The notes: generated by a model from the sequence alone, not told the origin. Positions 1-10,038 are shown, counted from the first letter of the stretch. The stretch: 64,000 nucleotides of DNA from Parahoeflea alexandrii (GCF_024105735.1 NZ_JAAAML010000001.1:1311809-1375808), one strand, 5' to 3'. A program made the numbers and translations.

Positions 1-491
1 TTTGCGTAGAGGCTGGCAATTTCGCCAAACCGGCTGGCGTCAAACCAGGAGGTAGCCGCCGAGATTGGTACGGCGTCGGCGGTCGAGAGCGTCGAGAGCT
101 TGATGACGGGCGCACCGGAAGGCAGGGACAGGGCCTTCGCGATGTGGGGCGGAGCGGGCAGGGTCTCGCTCGAAAGCAGCCTGCCTGACCGGGTCCGGGC
201 CTGATCCTGAAGGCCCGAGGAAAAGCGGGTGCGCTGGCCAATCGGGTAACGCAGGCGCTTGCGGTCGTTGAGGAAGGTGCCGCGGCCCTGCTCGGCGCGC
301 AGGATACCTTCCTTCTCAAGCGCCGCGATCGCCGAGCGAACCGTGTGACGGTTGACCCCGAACCGGCTGGCCAGTTCGGCCTCTGCCGGGAGCCGCTCAT
401 TGGCTGCCAGTCCGGTGAGAACCGACTGGCGGATCTGGTCGGCAACCTGCCGCCAGAGCGCGATCCCGGTCCGTCTCTGCAGTGCTTTCAC
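1..491 (-). CDS. phnF: PhnF-type GntR-family transcriptional regulator (3' part cut by window edge)
   Basis: Reading leftward from a GTG at 489-491, 163 residues are visible before the window ends. The N-terminal part is a GntR winged helix (WRQVADQIR, then RFGVNRHTVRSAIAALEKEGIL, then the wing segment RAEQGRGTFL). It is followed by the start of a UTRA-type ligand-binding domain. AAGGGA lies just upstream of the GTG, which is why this start was chosen. It diverges from phnG across about 100 bases carrying a perfect palindrome, the arrangement expected of the local repressor of the C-P lyase genes. The family is clear; the PhnF assignment rests on context. Confidence 0.85.
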   Translation of the reverse strand, partial: MKALQRRTGIALWRQVADQIRQSVLTGLAANERLPAEAELASRFGVNRHTVRSAIAALEKEGILRAEQGRGTFLNDRKRLRYPIGQRTRFSSGLQDQARTRSGRLLSSETLPAPPHIAKALSLPSGAPVIKLSTLSTADAVPISAATSWFDASRFGEIASLYA

Positions 492-559
492 CGGAGTTTC
501 CCTTCGTGATGTCACAGGCTCGTCACATGAGCGGTTTAAGTGTATCGTAATTGATATGG

Positions 560-579
560 TTGTCTAGATAAATAGACAA
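560..579. promoter_or_regulatory. Perfect inverted repeat, likely PhnF operator
   Basis: TTGTCTA (560-566) and TAGACAA (573-579) are exact inverted repeats around a 6-base spacer. The element lies between the divergent phnF and phnG starts, and its right arm ends just before the phnG ribosome-binding site (AAGGAG, 582-587). GntR/UTRA regulators bind short palindromes of this size. Assignment to PhnF is inferred from position. Confidence 0.6.
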
Positions 580-593
580 ATAAGGAGATTTCG

Positions 594-1088
594 ATGGCGC
601 TTTCAGGGAATGGGCTGGATGAAACGCCGGGTGAGGATTCCGGCATGGGCTTTGCCCAACGGCAGAGGCTGCTGTCAGTGCTCGCAAAGGCGCCAGGCAA
701 GGATCTGCTGTCGTGCTGGAAGCAGACTGGCCTCGACCCCTCCGTTGAATTGCTGCGCGGTCCGGAGTCCGGGCTTGTGGCACTTCAGGGGCGCGCCGGC
801 GGCACCGGTCAGCCGTTTCATGTCGGAGAGGTTTCGGCCACCCGCGTGACCGTCCGGATCGGGTCGGGGCAGGTGGGGCATGCTATGATCAGCGGCCGCG
901 ACGCGCGCAAGGCGCAACTGGTCGCCGTCATCGATGCGCTCGCCCAGGACCCTGGCCATGCCGAACTGGTCGAGCGCGAGATCGTTGCGCCGCTCGAACA
1001 GCTGGTTGGTGCCGGCGACGCCAGGGCCCGCCGCGAAACCGCGGCCACAAGGGTCAACTTTTTCACCATGGTGCGAGGGGAAGACTGA
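594..1088 (+). CDS. phnG: C-P lyase core subunit PhnG
   Basis: The 164-residue protein matches PhnG (about 150 residues in E. coli) by its MISGRDARKAQLVAVIDAL segment, its size and its place as first gene of phnGHIJKL. PhnG, H, I and J form the cytoplasmic complex; PhnI with G, H and L attaches phosphonate to the ATP-derived ribose, displacing adenine. AAGGAG precedes the ATG. The stop codon shares its A with the ATG of phnH, so the two are translationally coupled. The N-terminus is about 20 residues longer than in E. coli. Confidence 0.9.
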   Translation: MALSGNGLDETPGEDSGMGFAQRQRLLSVLAKAPGKDLLSCWKQTGLDPSVELLRGPESGLVALQGRAGGTGQPFHVGEVSATRVTVRIGSGQVGHAMISGRDARKAQLVAVIDALAQDPGHAELVEREIVAPLEQLVGAGDARARRETAATRVNFFTMVRGED

Positions 1089-1708
1089 TGACCGCGATCC
1101 CGCAAACAAACGCTGTCTATGAGGGCGGTTTCTCCGATCCCGTCGGCGCCTCGCAAGTGGTCTTCCGGGCGCTGATGGACGCCATGGCGCGCCCCGGTAC
1201 GATCCAGGTCCTGCCGGATGTGACCGCCCCGCCGGCGCCGTTGTCTGCCTCGGCGTCCGCGCTGATCGCGACCCTTGCCGATGCCGACACGCCGGTCTGG
1301 CTCGATGCGGCGCTGACCAAATCCTCCGCCATCAGGGACTGGATCGTGTTTCACACCGGCGCGCCGGTTGTAAGCAATCCGTCCGATGCGGCATTCGCGC
1401 TGGTCGCCGCACCCCAGAATCTCTCGGCGCTGAACGGCTTCTCGCTCGGCACCCAGGAGTTTCCGGACCGCTCGACGACGATCATCCTGCAGGTCTCGAC
1501 CCTTTCGGACGGTGCCCAGCTGACGCTCGAAGGTCCCGGGATCAAGGACCAGGCGCAATTGGCGCCCGATCCGCTGCCGCAGCATTTCGAAAACCAATGG
1601 CGGGCCAACCGGGCGGCGTTTCCGCGCGGCGTCGACCTGATCCTCGCAGCTCCGGGATGCGTGGCGGCATTGCCGCGCAGCACCCGTCTAGTCCGCAGGG
1701 AGGCGTAA
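1088..1708 (+). CDS. phnH: C-P lyase core subunit PhnH
   Basis: 206 residues, the normal PhnH length (about 190-200). The opening YEGGFSDPVGASQVVFRALMDAMARPG is the conserved PhnH N-terminus, and PRGVDLILAAPGCVAALPR near the end is also typical. PhnH is a catalytically silent PLP-transferase-fold subunit required for assembly of the PhnGHIJ core. Its ATG overlaps the phnG stop, and phnI follows after 3 bases with a GGGAGG ribosome site inside the end of phnH. Confidence 0.92.
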   Translation: MTAIPQTNAVYEGGFSDPVGASQVVFRALMDAMARPGTIQVLPDVTAPPAPLSASASALIATLADADTPVWLDAALTKSSAIRDWIVFHTGAPVVSNPSDAAFALVAAPQNLSALNGFSLGTQEFPDRSTTIILQVSTLSDGAQLTLEGPGIKDQAQLAPDPLPQHFENQWRANRAAFPRGVDLILAAPGCVAALPRSTRLVRREA

Positions 1709-1711
1709 GTC

Positions 1712-2839
1712 ATGTATGTTGCTGTCAAGGGCGGCGAAACCGCCATCGCCAATGCCCACCGCCTGCTCGCCGCGCGCCGCCGCGGCGACGCGGATGTGCC
1801 GGGGCTGACGCTCGAGCAGATCGCCGGGCAATTGTCGCTTGCCGTCGACCGTGTGATGGGCGAGGGCTCGCTCTACGATCCGGAACTGGCCGCGCTGGCG
1901 ATCAAGCAGGCCCGCGGCGATCTGATCGAGGCTGTGTTCCTGCTCCGCGCCTACCGCACCACCCTGCCGCGGTTTGGTCATTCGGAGCCGATGGACACAG
2001 GCGAGATGCTTGTGGAGCGGCGGATCTCGGCGATCTACAAGGATCTGCCCGGCGGCCAGCTGCTCGGTCCGACATTCGACTATACCCACCGGCTGCTCGA
2101 TCCGGTGCTCGCCGGTGACGCGCCGGTGGACGCACCCGAAACCGGTCAGGACAGCAACGAGCGGGTGATCCGCGTTTCAGACATTCTCGGTGACGAGGGG
2201 CTGATTGAGGACGATCCGGTGACGGATGCCTCGCTGCCGGTCGCCGATATCACGCGGACGCCGACCGAATATCCGATGGGCCGGGACGCGCGGCTGCAGA
2301 CGCTTGCGCGGGGCGATGAGGGCTTCCTGCTGGCGCTCGCCTATTCGACCCAGCGCGGCTATGCGCGCACCCACCCGTTTGTGGGCGAAATCCGCATTGG
2401 TGACGTCGATGTCGAGGTGATGATCCCGGAACTCGGCTTCACGGTGGTGATCGGGCGGGTCAAGCTGACCGAGTGCCAGATGGTCAACCAGTTCCAGGGA
2501 TCGGCCAAGGTGCCACCGCAGTTCACCCGCGGCTATGGCCTGGTGTTCGGCCAGGCCGAGCGCAAGGCGATGGCAATGTCGCTGTGCGACCGGGCGCTCA
2601 GGGCGAGCGAACTCGGCGAGGACATCGTTGCGCCCGCCCAGGACGAGGAATTCGTGTTGTCGCATTGTGACAATGTGCAGGCGACCGGCTTCGTCGAGCA
2701 TCTCAAGCTGCCGCATTACGTCGACTTCCAGGCCGAGCTCGACCTGGTGCGGCGCATGCGTGCCGAGCATTTCGCCAATGCGGCAAGGGCCGATGGCGAG
2801 ACATCCGCAACGGACGACACAAAGGAGGCTGCGGAATGA
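1712..2839 (+). CDS. phnI: C-P lyase core subunit PhnI (nucleosidase/transferase)
   Basis: 375 residues, near the usual 350-370. It begins MYVAVKGGETAIANAHRLL, the PhnI signature, and includes KQARGDLIEAVFLLRAYRTT and GYARTHPFVGEIRIGDV, which are strongly conserved. PhnI is the subunit that removes adenine from ATP/GTP and transfers the ribose triphosphate to the phosphonate with PhnG, H and L. The gene overlaps phnJ by four bases (ATGA). A proline- and aspartate-rich linker near residues 135-175 is the least conserved part. Confidence 0.95.
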   Translation: MYVAVKGGETAIANAHRLLAARRRGDADVPGLTLEQIAGQLSLAVDRVMGEGSLYDPELAALAIKQARGDLIEAVFLLRAYRTTLPRFGHSEPMDTGEMLVERRISAIYKDLPGGQLLGPTFDYTHRLLDPVLAGDAPVDAPETGQDSNERVIRVSDILGDEGLIEDDPVTDASLPVADITRTPTEYPMGRDARLQTLARGDEGFLLALAYSTQRGYARTHPFVGEIRIGDVDVEVMIPELGFTVVIGRVKLTECQMVNQFQGSAKVPPQFTRGYGLVFGQAERKAMAMSLCDRALRASELGEDIVAPAQDEEFVLSHCDNVQATGFVEHLKLPHYVDFQAELDLVRRMRAEHFANAARADGETSATDDTKEAAE

Positions 2840-3774
2840 ACGCGCTGGCACAGGACGAGGGTTCGCAGAATCTGGCGACCTACAATTTCGCCTATCTCGA
2901 TGAGCAGACCAAGCGGATGATCCGCCGGGCTATCCTCAAGGGGATCGCCGTGCCCGGCTACCAGGTGCCGTTCGCGTCCCGCGAGATGCCGATGCCCTAT
3001 GGCTGGGGCACCGGCGGAGTGCAGGTGACGGCGGCGATCATAGGTCCTGACGATGTACTCAAGGTCATCGACCAGGGCGCCGACGACACCACCAACGCCG
3101 TGTCGATCCGGGCCTTCTTCGCCAAGACCGCAGGCGTTGCAACGACGACCGCGACGCCGGATGCAACGATCATCCAGACTCGTCACCGCATTCCGGAAAC
3201 GCCGCTGACCCAAGGCCAGGTGCTGGTCTACCAGGTGCCGATCCCGGAGCCGTTGCGGTTCCTCGAGCCGCGCGAGACCGAGACCCGCAAGATGCATGCG
3301 CTCGAGGAGTATGGCCTGATGCACGTCAAGCTCTACGAGGACATCGCCCGCAACGGCCACATCGCCACGACCTATGCCTACCCGGTCAAGGTCGAGGGGC
3401 GCTACGTGATGGACCCGTCGCCGACGCCGAAATTCGACAATCCGAAAATGCACCAGTCCGAGGCGCTGCAGCTGTTCGGCGCAGGCCGCGAGAAGCGGAT
3501 CTACGCGATCCCGCCGCACACCGAGGTTGTGAGCCTCGATTTCGAGGATCATCCTTTCGAGATCCAGCATTTCGATCAGCCCTGCGCCATGTGCGGCGCC
3601 GTCGAGGTCTATCTCGACGAGGTGGTGCTCGACGACAAGGGCGGACGGATGTTCGTCTGCTCCGACACCCACCATTGCGAAAGCCGCCAGGCTGATGGGC
3701 ACCGCGGAGCGCTGCTTGGCGAAAGTCCGGGGGCCGGCGATGACGCGGGCGCCGAAAAGGAGGCAATTCGATGA
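2836..3774 (+). CDS. phnJ: Alpha-D-ribose 1-methylphosphonate 5-phosphate C-P lyase PhnJ (radical SAM)
   Basis: 312 residues with all four PhnJ cysteines: C250 and C253 (CAMC), C275 and C281 (VCSDTHHC). Their spacing of 3, 22 and 6 is identical to E. coli C241, C244, C266 and C272, which hold the [4Fe-4S] cluster and the radical cysteine. The enzyme homolytically cleaves the carbon-phosphorus bond to release the alkane. The tail after C281 is about 30 residues longer than in E. coli and rich in Gly, Ala and Asp. ATG overlaps the phnI stop and phnK overlaps its end, so the core genes are coupled. Confidence 0.96.
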   Translation: MNALAQDEGSQNLATYNFAYLDEQTKRMIRRAILKGIAVPGYQVPFASREMPMPYGWGTGGVQVTAAIIGPDDVLKVIDQGADDTTNAVSIRAFFAKTAGVATTTATPDATIIQTRHRIPETPLTQGQVLVYQVPIPEPLRFLEPRETETRKMHALEEYGLMHVKLYEDIARNGHIATTYAYPVKVEGRYVMDPSPTPKFDNPKMHQSEALQLFGAGREKRIYAIPPHTEVVSLDFEDHPFEIQHFDQPCAMCGAVEVYLDEVVLDDKGGRMFVCSDTHHCESRQADGHRGALLGESPGAGDDAGAEKEAIR

Positions 3775-4595
3775 GCCATTCCGACACACTTGAAGCGCTT
3801 GCCGCGGCCGGCATCGCGGCGCCGGTCAAGCCGCTGCTCAGCGTCGAGGGCCTGACCCGGGTCTACGGCAAGCGCATCGGCTGCGCCGATGTCAGCTTCG
3901 ACCTGTGGCCGGGCGAAGTGCTGGCGATCGTCGGCGAATCCGGCTCCGGCAAGACGACGCTGCTCAACTGCATTTCCTCGCGGCTGACGCCGACCTGCGG
4001 CACGGTCCACTACCGGATGCGCGACGGCGCGACTGCCGACATCTACAAGATGGCCGAGGCCGAGCGGCGCTACCTTATGCGCACCGACTGGGGCTTCGTG
4101 CACCAGAACCCGATCGACGGCTTGCGGATGACGGTCTCGGCCGGCGCCAATGTCGGCGAGCGGCTGATGGCGGTGGGGAACCGGCATTACGGCAACATCC
4201 GCAACACCGCGATTGAATGGCTGTCGCGGGTCGAGATCGACGAGGACCGGGTTGACGACCAGCCGCGCACCTTCTCCGGCGGCATGCGGCAACGGCTGCA
4301 GATCGCCCGCAACCTGGTGACCGAACCGCGGCTGGTGTTCATGGATGAACCCACCGGCGGTCTAGATGTCTCGGTTCAGGCTCGGCTTCTCGACCTGTTG
4401 CGCGGGCTTGTCTCCGATCTCGGCCTCGCCGTCATCGTCGTCACCCACGATCTCGCCGTGGCCCGGCTTCTGTCGGACCGGATGATCGTGATGAAAGAGG
4501 GCCGGGTGATCGAGGCGGGCCTCACCGACCGGGTGCTTGACGATCCGCGCGCGCCCTACACCCAGCTCCTCGTTTCCTCCATCCTGCAGGTCTGA
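3771..4595 (+). CDS. phnK: C-P lyase-associated ABC ATPase PhnK
   Basis: 274 residues. Walker A GESGSGKTT (55-63), signature SGGMRQRLQIARNL and Walker B LVFMDEPTGGLD are intact. An N-terminal tail of about 20 Ala-rich residues precedes the conserved start (PLLSVEGLTRVYG). PhnK is a soluble ABC ATPase that docks on the PhnGHIJ core rather than on a membrane permease. The gene overlaps phnJ by 4 bases and is followed 3 bases later by phnL. Confidence 0.94.
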   Translation: MSHSDTLEALAAAGIAAPVKPLLSVEGLTRVYGKRIGCADVSFDLWPGEVLAIVGESGSGKTTLLNCISSRLTPTCGTVHYRMRDGATADIYKMAEAERRYLMRTDWGFVHQNPIDGLRMTVSAGANVGERLMAVGNRHYGNIRNTAIEWLSRVEIDEDRVDDQPRTFSGGMRQRLQIARNLVTEPRLVFMDEPTGGLDVSVQARLLDLLRGLVSDLGLAVIVVTHDLAVARLLSDRMIVMKEGRVIEAGLTDRVLDDPRAPYTQLLVSSILQV

Positions 4596-4598
4596 CCC

Positions 4599-5306
4599 AT
4601 GACCACGGTTCTCGTAGCTTCGGAAGTCAAAAAAACCTTCATCATGCACATGCGCGGCGGTGTCGAACTGCCTGTCGTTGCCAATGTGTCGTTTTCGCTG
4701 AAAGCCGGCTCCTGCGCGGTGCTGGGCGGCCCGTCGGGCGTCGGCAAGAGCTCGATCCTGAAGATGCTCTACGGCAATTACGGCACCGACAGCGGCCAGA
4801 TCCTGGTTCAACACCATGGCCGCCATGTCGATGTCGCCAGCGCATCCCCGCGCACCGTGCTCGAAATCCGGCGCGACACGATCGGCTATGTCAGCCAGTT
4901 TTTGCGCGCGGTGCCGCGGGTTTCCGCGCTCGACGTGGCAGCCGAGCCGCTGCTGATCCGCGGCGTGAGCCAGGCGATCGCGCATCAGCGGGCGCGGGAG
5001 CTGTTTGCCGAACTCAATCTGCCGGAAAAACTCTGGTCGCTGCCGCCGGCGACGTTTTCGGGCGGCGAGCAGCAGCGGGTCAACATTGCGCGCGGCTTCA
5101 TCACCGACCATCCGATCCTGCTGCTTGACGAGCCGACCGCGTCGCTGGATGCAGCGAACCGGGCCGTGGTCATCGAGCTGATCGCCCGCAAGAAGGCGGA
5201 AGGTACGGCGCTGCTTGGGATTTTCCACGATCATGATGTCCGCAACGCGGTGGCGGATCACGTCATCGACGTCTCGGCCTTTGCCGCCGGGAAGGCCGCG
5301 GCATGA
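4599..5306 (+). CDS. phnL: C-P lyase-associated ABC ATPase PhnL
   Basis: 235 residues, the usual PhnL size. Walker A GGPSGVGKSS, signature FSGGEQQRVNIARG and Walker B ILLLDEPTASLD are complete, and the N-terminal HMRGGVELPVVANVSFSL is PhnL-like. PhnL is needed for formation of ribose 1-phosphonate 5-triphosphate. It ends in a 4-base overlap (ATGA) with the acyltransferase gene, which makes that gene part of the same transcript. Confidence 0.94.
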   Translation: MTTVLVASEVKKTFIMHMRGGVELPVVANVSFSLKAGSCAVLGGPSGVGKSSILKMLYGNYGTDSGQILVQHHGRHVDVASASPRTVLEIRRDTIGYVSQFLRAVPRVSALDVAAEPLLIRGVSQAIAHQRARELFAELNLPEKLWSLPPATFSGGEQQRVNIARGFITDHPILLLDEPTASLDAANRAVVIELIARKKAEGTALLGIFHDHDVRNAVADHVIDVSAFAAGKAAA

Positions 5307-5917
5307 CCCGGCTCTCCGACACGCCGCTGGTCGATCCCACCGCGAAGATCGTCGACTCGACGCTGGGCCGCTACACCGAAGTAGGCGCCCGCTGCACCGT
5401 CGCGCATTCAAGCATGGGCGACTATTCCTATTGCGTCGAGGGAACCCAGATCGCCTATGCGACGATCGGCAAGTTCGCCAACATCGCCGCCCATGTGCGG
5501 ATTTACGCCAGCATGCATCCGATGGAGCGGGCGTCGCTGCATCACTTCAGCTATCGCTCGTCGTGGTATTTCGAAGGCGAGAGCGACGACCAGGATTTCT
5601 TCGACTGGCGCGCCGGGCAGGGGATCACGATCGGCCACGACACCTGGATCGGCCACGGCGCGGTGGTGATGCCCGGAGTAACAATCGGCAACGGCGCCAG
5701 CATCGGCGCCAACGCGGTGGTGACCAAAGACGTTGCCGATTTCGCCATTGCCGTCGGCGTGCCGGCGCGGACGATCCGGCAGCGCTTTTCAGACGCTATC
5801 GCCAGCCGGCTCGATGCACTCGCCTGGTGGGACTGGGAGCATGAGAAGCTGCACGCGGCGCTCAAGGATTTCCGGTCGCTGCCGGCCGAAGAATTTCTCG
5901 AGCGGCACGGCGGCTGA
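5303..5917 (+). CDS. Phosphonate-operon hexapeptide-repeat acyltransferase
   Basis: 204 residues. The left-handed beta-helix repeats are plain: turns such as STLGRYTEVGARCTVA and ATIGKFANIAAHVR, then GHDTWIGHGAVVMPG and the final GVTIGNGASIGANAVV. Proteins of this type (DapD/GlmU-like superfamily) recur in alphaproteobacterial phn operons and are presumed to acylate a phosphonate or intermediate, but the substrate is not established. It overlaps phnL by four bases and is the last gene of the first phn block. Confidence 0.85.
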   Translation: MTRLSDTPLVDPTAKIVDSTLGRYTEVGARCTVAHSSMGDYSYCVEGTQIAYATIGKFANIAAHVRIYASMHPMERASLHHFSYRSSWYFEGESDDQDFFDWRAGQGITIGHDTWIGHGAVVMPGVTIGNGASIGANAVVTKDVADFAIAVGVPARTIRQRFSDAIASRLDALAWWDWEHEKLHAALKDFRSLPAEEFLERHGG

Positions 5918-5971
5918 AGGCGCCGCCATTTCCGGCGCAAGCGGGTTGCCGTCCGGTCGGTCTAGAGGCGG

Positions 5972-6700
5972 CTATTCGGCTGCCACCCGCAATCCGGGAC
6001 GATTGTTCCTGGCCGTCCCGCAGACCTCCGCGTAGCTGCTGGTAATCAACCACCTGGTGAGATTGCGGGCCATGATCTGATGGCCGATCAAGGTGATGTT
6101 GCCTGCAGCGATCTCGTTGTCGAAGCTGGTGTGGCCCATCCAGGCCGAGGTCAAGTTGCGCAACGGGCTGACGATGAACAGGTCGACATTGAAGCCCTGG
6201 TCGGAATAGCACAGGTCCGGCTCCATCCCCGGCTTGAAGACCAGCCAGTAATTGACGGTGTCGTTGGGCGGATCGTTCAGCGTGAACTGAATGACGCTTT
6301 GGCCTGGCGGCAGCTCCAGCCGGTTGATCTTGCGGCGGATGTTCCACATCAGCATCCTGGCGTCGAGACGCTCGAGCGACACCTCGCTGTTGATGTTGCG
6401 GTGGGCCCATTCGCCGAGCTTGCGCACAATCGGTTCCAGCTCGTCGGCAAGTGGCGTGGTGCAATACTCCGAATGCTCCTTGCCGTTGGCGCCGGTCTTG
6501 ACCACGAGGCCCCTTGCTTCCAGGTCACGTAGCCGCTTGGCAAGCAGTCCCGGCGACATTCCGGGAACGCCTCGCTGGATCTGATTGAAACGGGTGGAGC
6601 CCGACCACAACTCGCACAGCACGAGCATGGTCCAGCGTGGTTCGATCATCTCGGCCGCCATGGCGACGGGACAAAACAGCGGATAGGCGGACTGCGGCAT
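5972..6700 (-). CDS. HxlR-family regulator with C-terminal sterol-carrier-like domain
   Basis: 242 residues from the ATG at 6700, chosen because GGAGG sits just upstream; an in-frame ATG at 6727 lacks this. Residues about 10-100 are a HxlR winged helix (WTMLVLCELWSGSTRFNQIQ, MSPGLLAKRLRDLEARGLV). The remaining 130 residues resemble the SCP2-like extension of some HxlR regulators and could bind a hydrophobic or aromatic ligand. It is transcribed away from the tautomerase gene, a layout that suggests control of it. The inducer is unknown. Confidence 0.75.
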   Translation of the reverse strand: MPQSAYPLFCPVAMAAEMIEPRWTMLVLCELWSGSTRFNQIQRGVPGMSPGLLAKRLRDLEARGLVVKTGANGKEHSEYCTTPLADELEPIVRKLGEWAHRNINSEVSLERLDARMLMWNIRRKINRLELPPGQSVIQFTLNDPPNDTVNYWLVFKPGMEPDLCYSDQGFNVDLFIVSPLRNLTSAWMGHTSFDNEIAAGNITLIGHQIMARNLTRWLITSSYAEVCGTARNNRPGLRVAAE

Positions 6701-6839
6701 GATGCACCTCCAAGGTGAGGGTGTCATGGCGGGCCGGTGCGGTCCAGTACAGAATCTGTAGCGGGTCGCTTCACTTTCCGGAGTGGACCGAAGCAGGTTT
6801 CAGGCCCAGCCTGTGCCGGTCAGAAACAGGAGAGAGACA

Positions 6840-7055
6840 ATGCCATTGGTAGACATCGAAGTGATCGAGGGTGTGTTCGATACCGCCCAGAAGGCGCAGA
6901 TGATCGAAAAGGTCACCAACGCCATGGTCGAAGTGGAAGGCGAGGCCATGCGCGGCGTGACATGGGTTCGCGTCAAGGAGATCCGCAGCGGCCAATGGGG
7001 CATCGGCGGCAATACGCCGAGCGCCGCCGACATCAAGGCGATGGCCGCAAAGTGA
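6840..7055 (+). CDS. 4-oxalocrotonate tautomerase family protein
   Basis: 71 residues beginning Met-Pro, so removal of Met exposes Pro1, the general base of the family. The start follows AGGAGAGA closely. The opening PLVDIEVIEGVFDTAQK and the WVRVKEI strand fit the beta-alpha-beta subunit fold of 60-75-residue tautomerases, which act as multimers on 2-hydroxymuconate-like enols. No ring-cleavage gene lies next to it, so the substrate is open. It diverges from the HxlR regulator, and a strong hairpin follows it. Confidence 0.8.
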   Translation: MPLVDIEVIEGVFDTAQKAQMIEKVTNAMVEVEGEAMRGVTWVRVKEIRSGQWGIGGNTPSAADIKAMAAK

Positions 7056-7058
7056 TAC

Positions 7059-7092
7059 TGGCGAGGCAGGTTCGTTAGCGCCTGCCTCGCCA
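7059..7092. terminator. Strong hairpin between convergent tautomerase and bluB genes
   Basis: TGGCGAGGCAGG (7059-7070) and CCTGCCTCGCCA (7081-7092) form a perfect 12-base-pair stem with a 10-base loop. It begins just after the tautomerase stop and ends before the bluB stop, as expected of a bidirectional terminator. There is no long T run on either side. Confidence 0.7.
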
Positions 7093-7103
7093 TTCCGGAG
7101 AGC

Positions 7104-8141
<1,038 letters not shown>

Positions 8142-8195
8142 CTAGTCCAATCCTCGAAAGTCACGAAACCCGCCGTGACCCATGGGGATTTGCTT

Positions 8196-9044
8196 ATGCT
8201 TGAATTGACCGATGTGACCCGCCGCTTTGGCGCCAACACCGCTGTTGACTCAGTGACCCTGTCTATTCCCGAGGGGCAGATGGTCGGTATCATTGGCCGC
8301 TCCGGCGCCGGCAAGTCGACCCTTCTGAGAATGATCAACCGACTGACCGGCGTCAGCGGCGGTGTAATATCCCATCACGGACGTCCGGTCTCGACGCTGA
8401 CCGGGCGCGAACTGCGCAGCTGGCAGCGCGATTGCGCCATGATCTTCCAGCAGTTCAACCTGGTCCCGCGTCTCGATGTGGTGTCCAACGTGCTGCACGG
8501 GACACTCAACATGCGTTCGACGTTCGCAACCATGTTCAACCTGTTTCCACGCGAGGACATCCTCAGGGCGATCTCGATCCTCGAACGGCTCGGCGTCGCC
8601 GAGAACGCGCCGAAGCGGGCCGAGGCGCTTTCTGGTGGCCAGCAGCAGCGGGTGGCGATCGCTCGGGCGCTGATGCAATCGCCGAAGCTTATCCTCGCTG
8701 ACGAACCGATCGCCTCGCTCGATCCGCTCAATGCCCAGATCGTCATGGATGCGCTCAAGGACATCAACGAGCAGGAAGGTATCACGGTGGTCACCAACCT
8801 TCACACGCTCGACACAGCACGCAATTATTGTGAGCGCATCATCGGTATGGCAGCCGGAAAGGTCGTCTTTGACGGCAGGCCGGAGGAGCTGACCACGGAA
8901 GCAGTTCGCGCGATCTATGGAGCGGGTGCCGACGGCGAGGAAATCTCTGAATCGATGACGTCCACCAGCCTGCACGCACGCGGGCGTCCGGCCGACGTCA
9001 AAGCGAAACTCACTCCTTCCGGCGTAGCGCTGGAATCGATCTGA
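8196..9044 (+). CDS. phnC: Phosphonate ABC transporter ATP-binding protein PhnC
   Basis: 282 residues from the ATG at 8196, preceded by GGGGAT; the reading frame continues upstream but only through the promoter region. Walker [10 protein letters not shown] (34-42), signature [16 protein letters not shown] and Walker [13 protein letters not shown] are intact. It energises uptake of phosphonates, and possibly phosphate, with PhnD and two PhnE permeases. The C-terminus is about 20 residues longer than in short PhnC proteins. Confidence 0.93.
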   Translation: MLELTDVTRRFGANTAVDSVTLSIPEGQMVGIIGRSGAGKSTLLRMINRLTGVSGGVISHHGRPVSTLTGRELRSWQRDCAMIFQQFNLVPRLDVVSNVLHGTLNMRSTFATMFNLFPREDILRAISILERLGVAENAPKRAEALSGGQQQRVAIARALMQSPKLILADEPIASLDPLNAQIVMDALKDINEQEGITVVTNLHTLDTARNYCERIIGMAAGKVVFDGRPEELTTEAVRAIYGAGADGEEISESMTSTSLHARGRPADVKAKLTPSGVALESI

Positions 9045-9132
9045 CCTCGCGGTTGCCGGGACCATCCTGCGGTTCCGGCCCGAGACGCCAGTTTTCCTAC
9101 CCCACTGTCAACCCTTGTACGGAGACTAGATT

Positions 9133-10038
9133 ATGATGAAGACCATCCTCGTGGCCGCCACGGCAGCCCTCTTGTCCACCAGCGCTTTCGCGCAGGACGC
9201 GATCACCGAATTCCGCATCGGCATCCTCGGCGGCGAAAACGCCCAGGACCGTCTGACCTCGAACGAATGCCTGCGCGCCTATGCCGAGGAAGCCCTTGGC
9301 GTTCCGGTCAAGCTGTTCACGCCGGCCGATTATGATGGCGTGATCCAGGGCATGCTCGGTGGTTCGATCGATATGGCGTGGCTCGGAGCTTCCTCTTATG
9401 CCAAGGCCTTCCTGACCGATCCTGAAGCCGTAGAGCCGGTTCTGGTCAAGACCAACCTCGACGGCTCGTTCAGCTATCACTCGATCGGCTTTGCCCGCAA
9501 GGACCGTAACATCACCTCGCTGGATGATATGAAGGGCAAGGCTTTCGGTTTTGGTGATCCCAACTCGACCTCGGGCTACCTGATCCCATCGATCGAAATT
9601 CCCCAGGCAACCGGTGCCTCCATGGAGAGCGGCGACTATTTCGGTGAAGTCAAGTTCACTGGCGGTCACGAGCAGACCATTGTTGCGGTTGCAAACGGCG
9701 AAATCGACGCCGGCGTGACTTGGGCCGATGGCCAGGGCAACTGGGAAGACGGCTACAATTCGGGTGCACTGCGCAAGGCAGTCGACTCCGGTCTCGTTGA
9801 CATGAATGACATCGTGGAAATCTGGAAGTCGAAGCCGATCCCTGAAGGTCCGGTCACTCTGCGCAAGGCGCTGCCGCAGGATGTCAAGGACAAGATGATC
9901 GAACTCGTCGGCTCGATGCACGAGAAGGACGCACAGTGCGCCTACAACATCGCTGCTGGCGAAACCGCCGGTTTCAAGCCAATCACCCATGACGCTTACG
10001 AGACCATCGTCGCCGTCCGCAAGGCGCAGAGCAACTAA
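9133..10038 (+). CDS. phnD: Phosphonate-binding periplasmic protein PhnD
   Basis: 301 residues. A Sec signal peptide (MMKTILVAATAALLSTSAFA, cleavage before QD) is followed by a type II periplasmic-binding fold with FRIGILGGENAQDRL, MAWLGASSYAKAFL and FGFGDPNSTSGYLIPS, all characteristic of PhnD. GGAG lies 8 bases before the first of two tandem ATGs. It captures phosphonates in the periplasm for PhnE1/E2/C. A strong hairpin follows, as is common after abundant binding proteins. Confidence 0.94.
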   Translation: MMKTILVAATAALLSTSAFAQDAITEFRIGILGGENAQDRLTSNECLRAYAEEALGVPVKLFTPADYDGVIQGMLGGSIDMAWLGASSYAKAFLTDPEAVEPVLVKTNLDGSFSYHSIGFARKDRNITSLDDMKGKAFGFGDPNSTSGYLIPSIEIPQATGASMESGDYFGEVKFTGGHEQTIVAVANGEIDAGVTWADGQGNWEDGYNSGALRKAVDSGLVDMNDIVEIWKSKPIPEGPVTLRKALPQDVKDKMIELVGSMHEKDAQCAYNIAAGETAGFKPITHDAYETIVAVRKAQSN

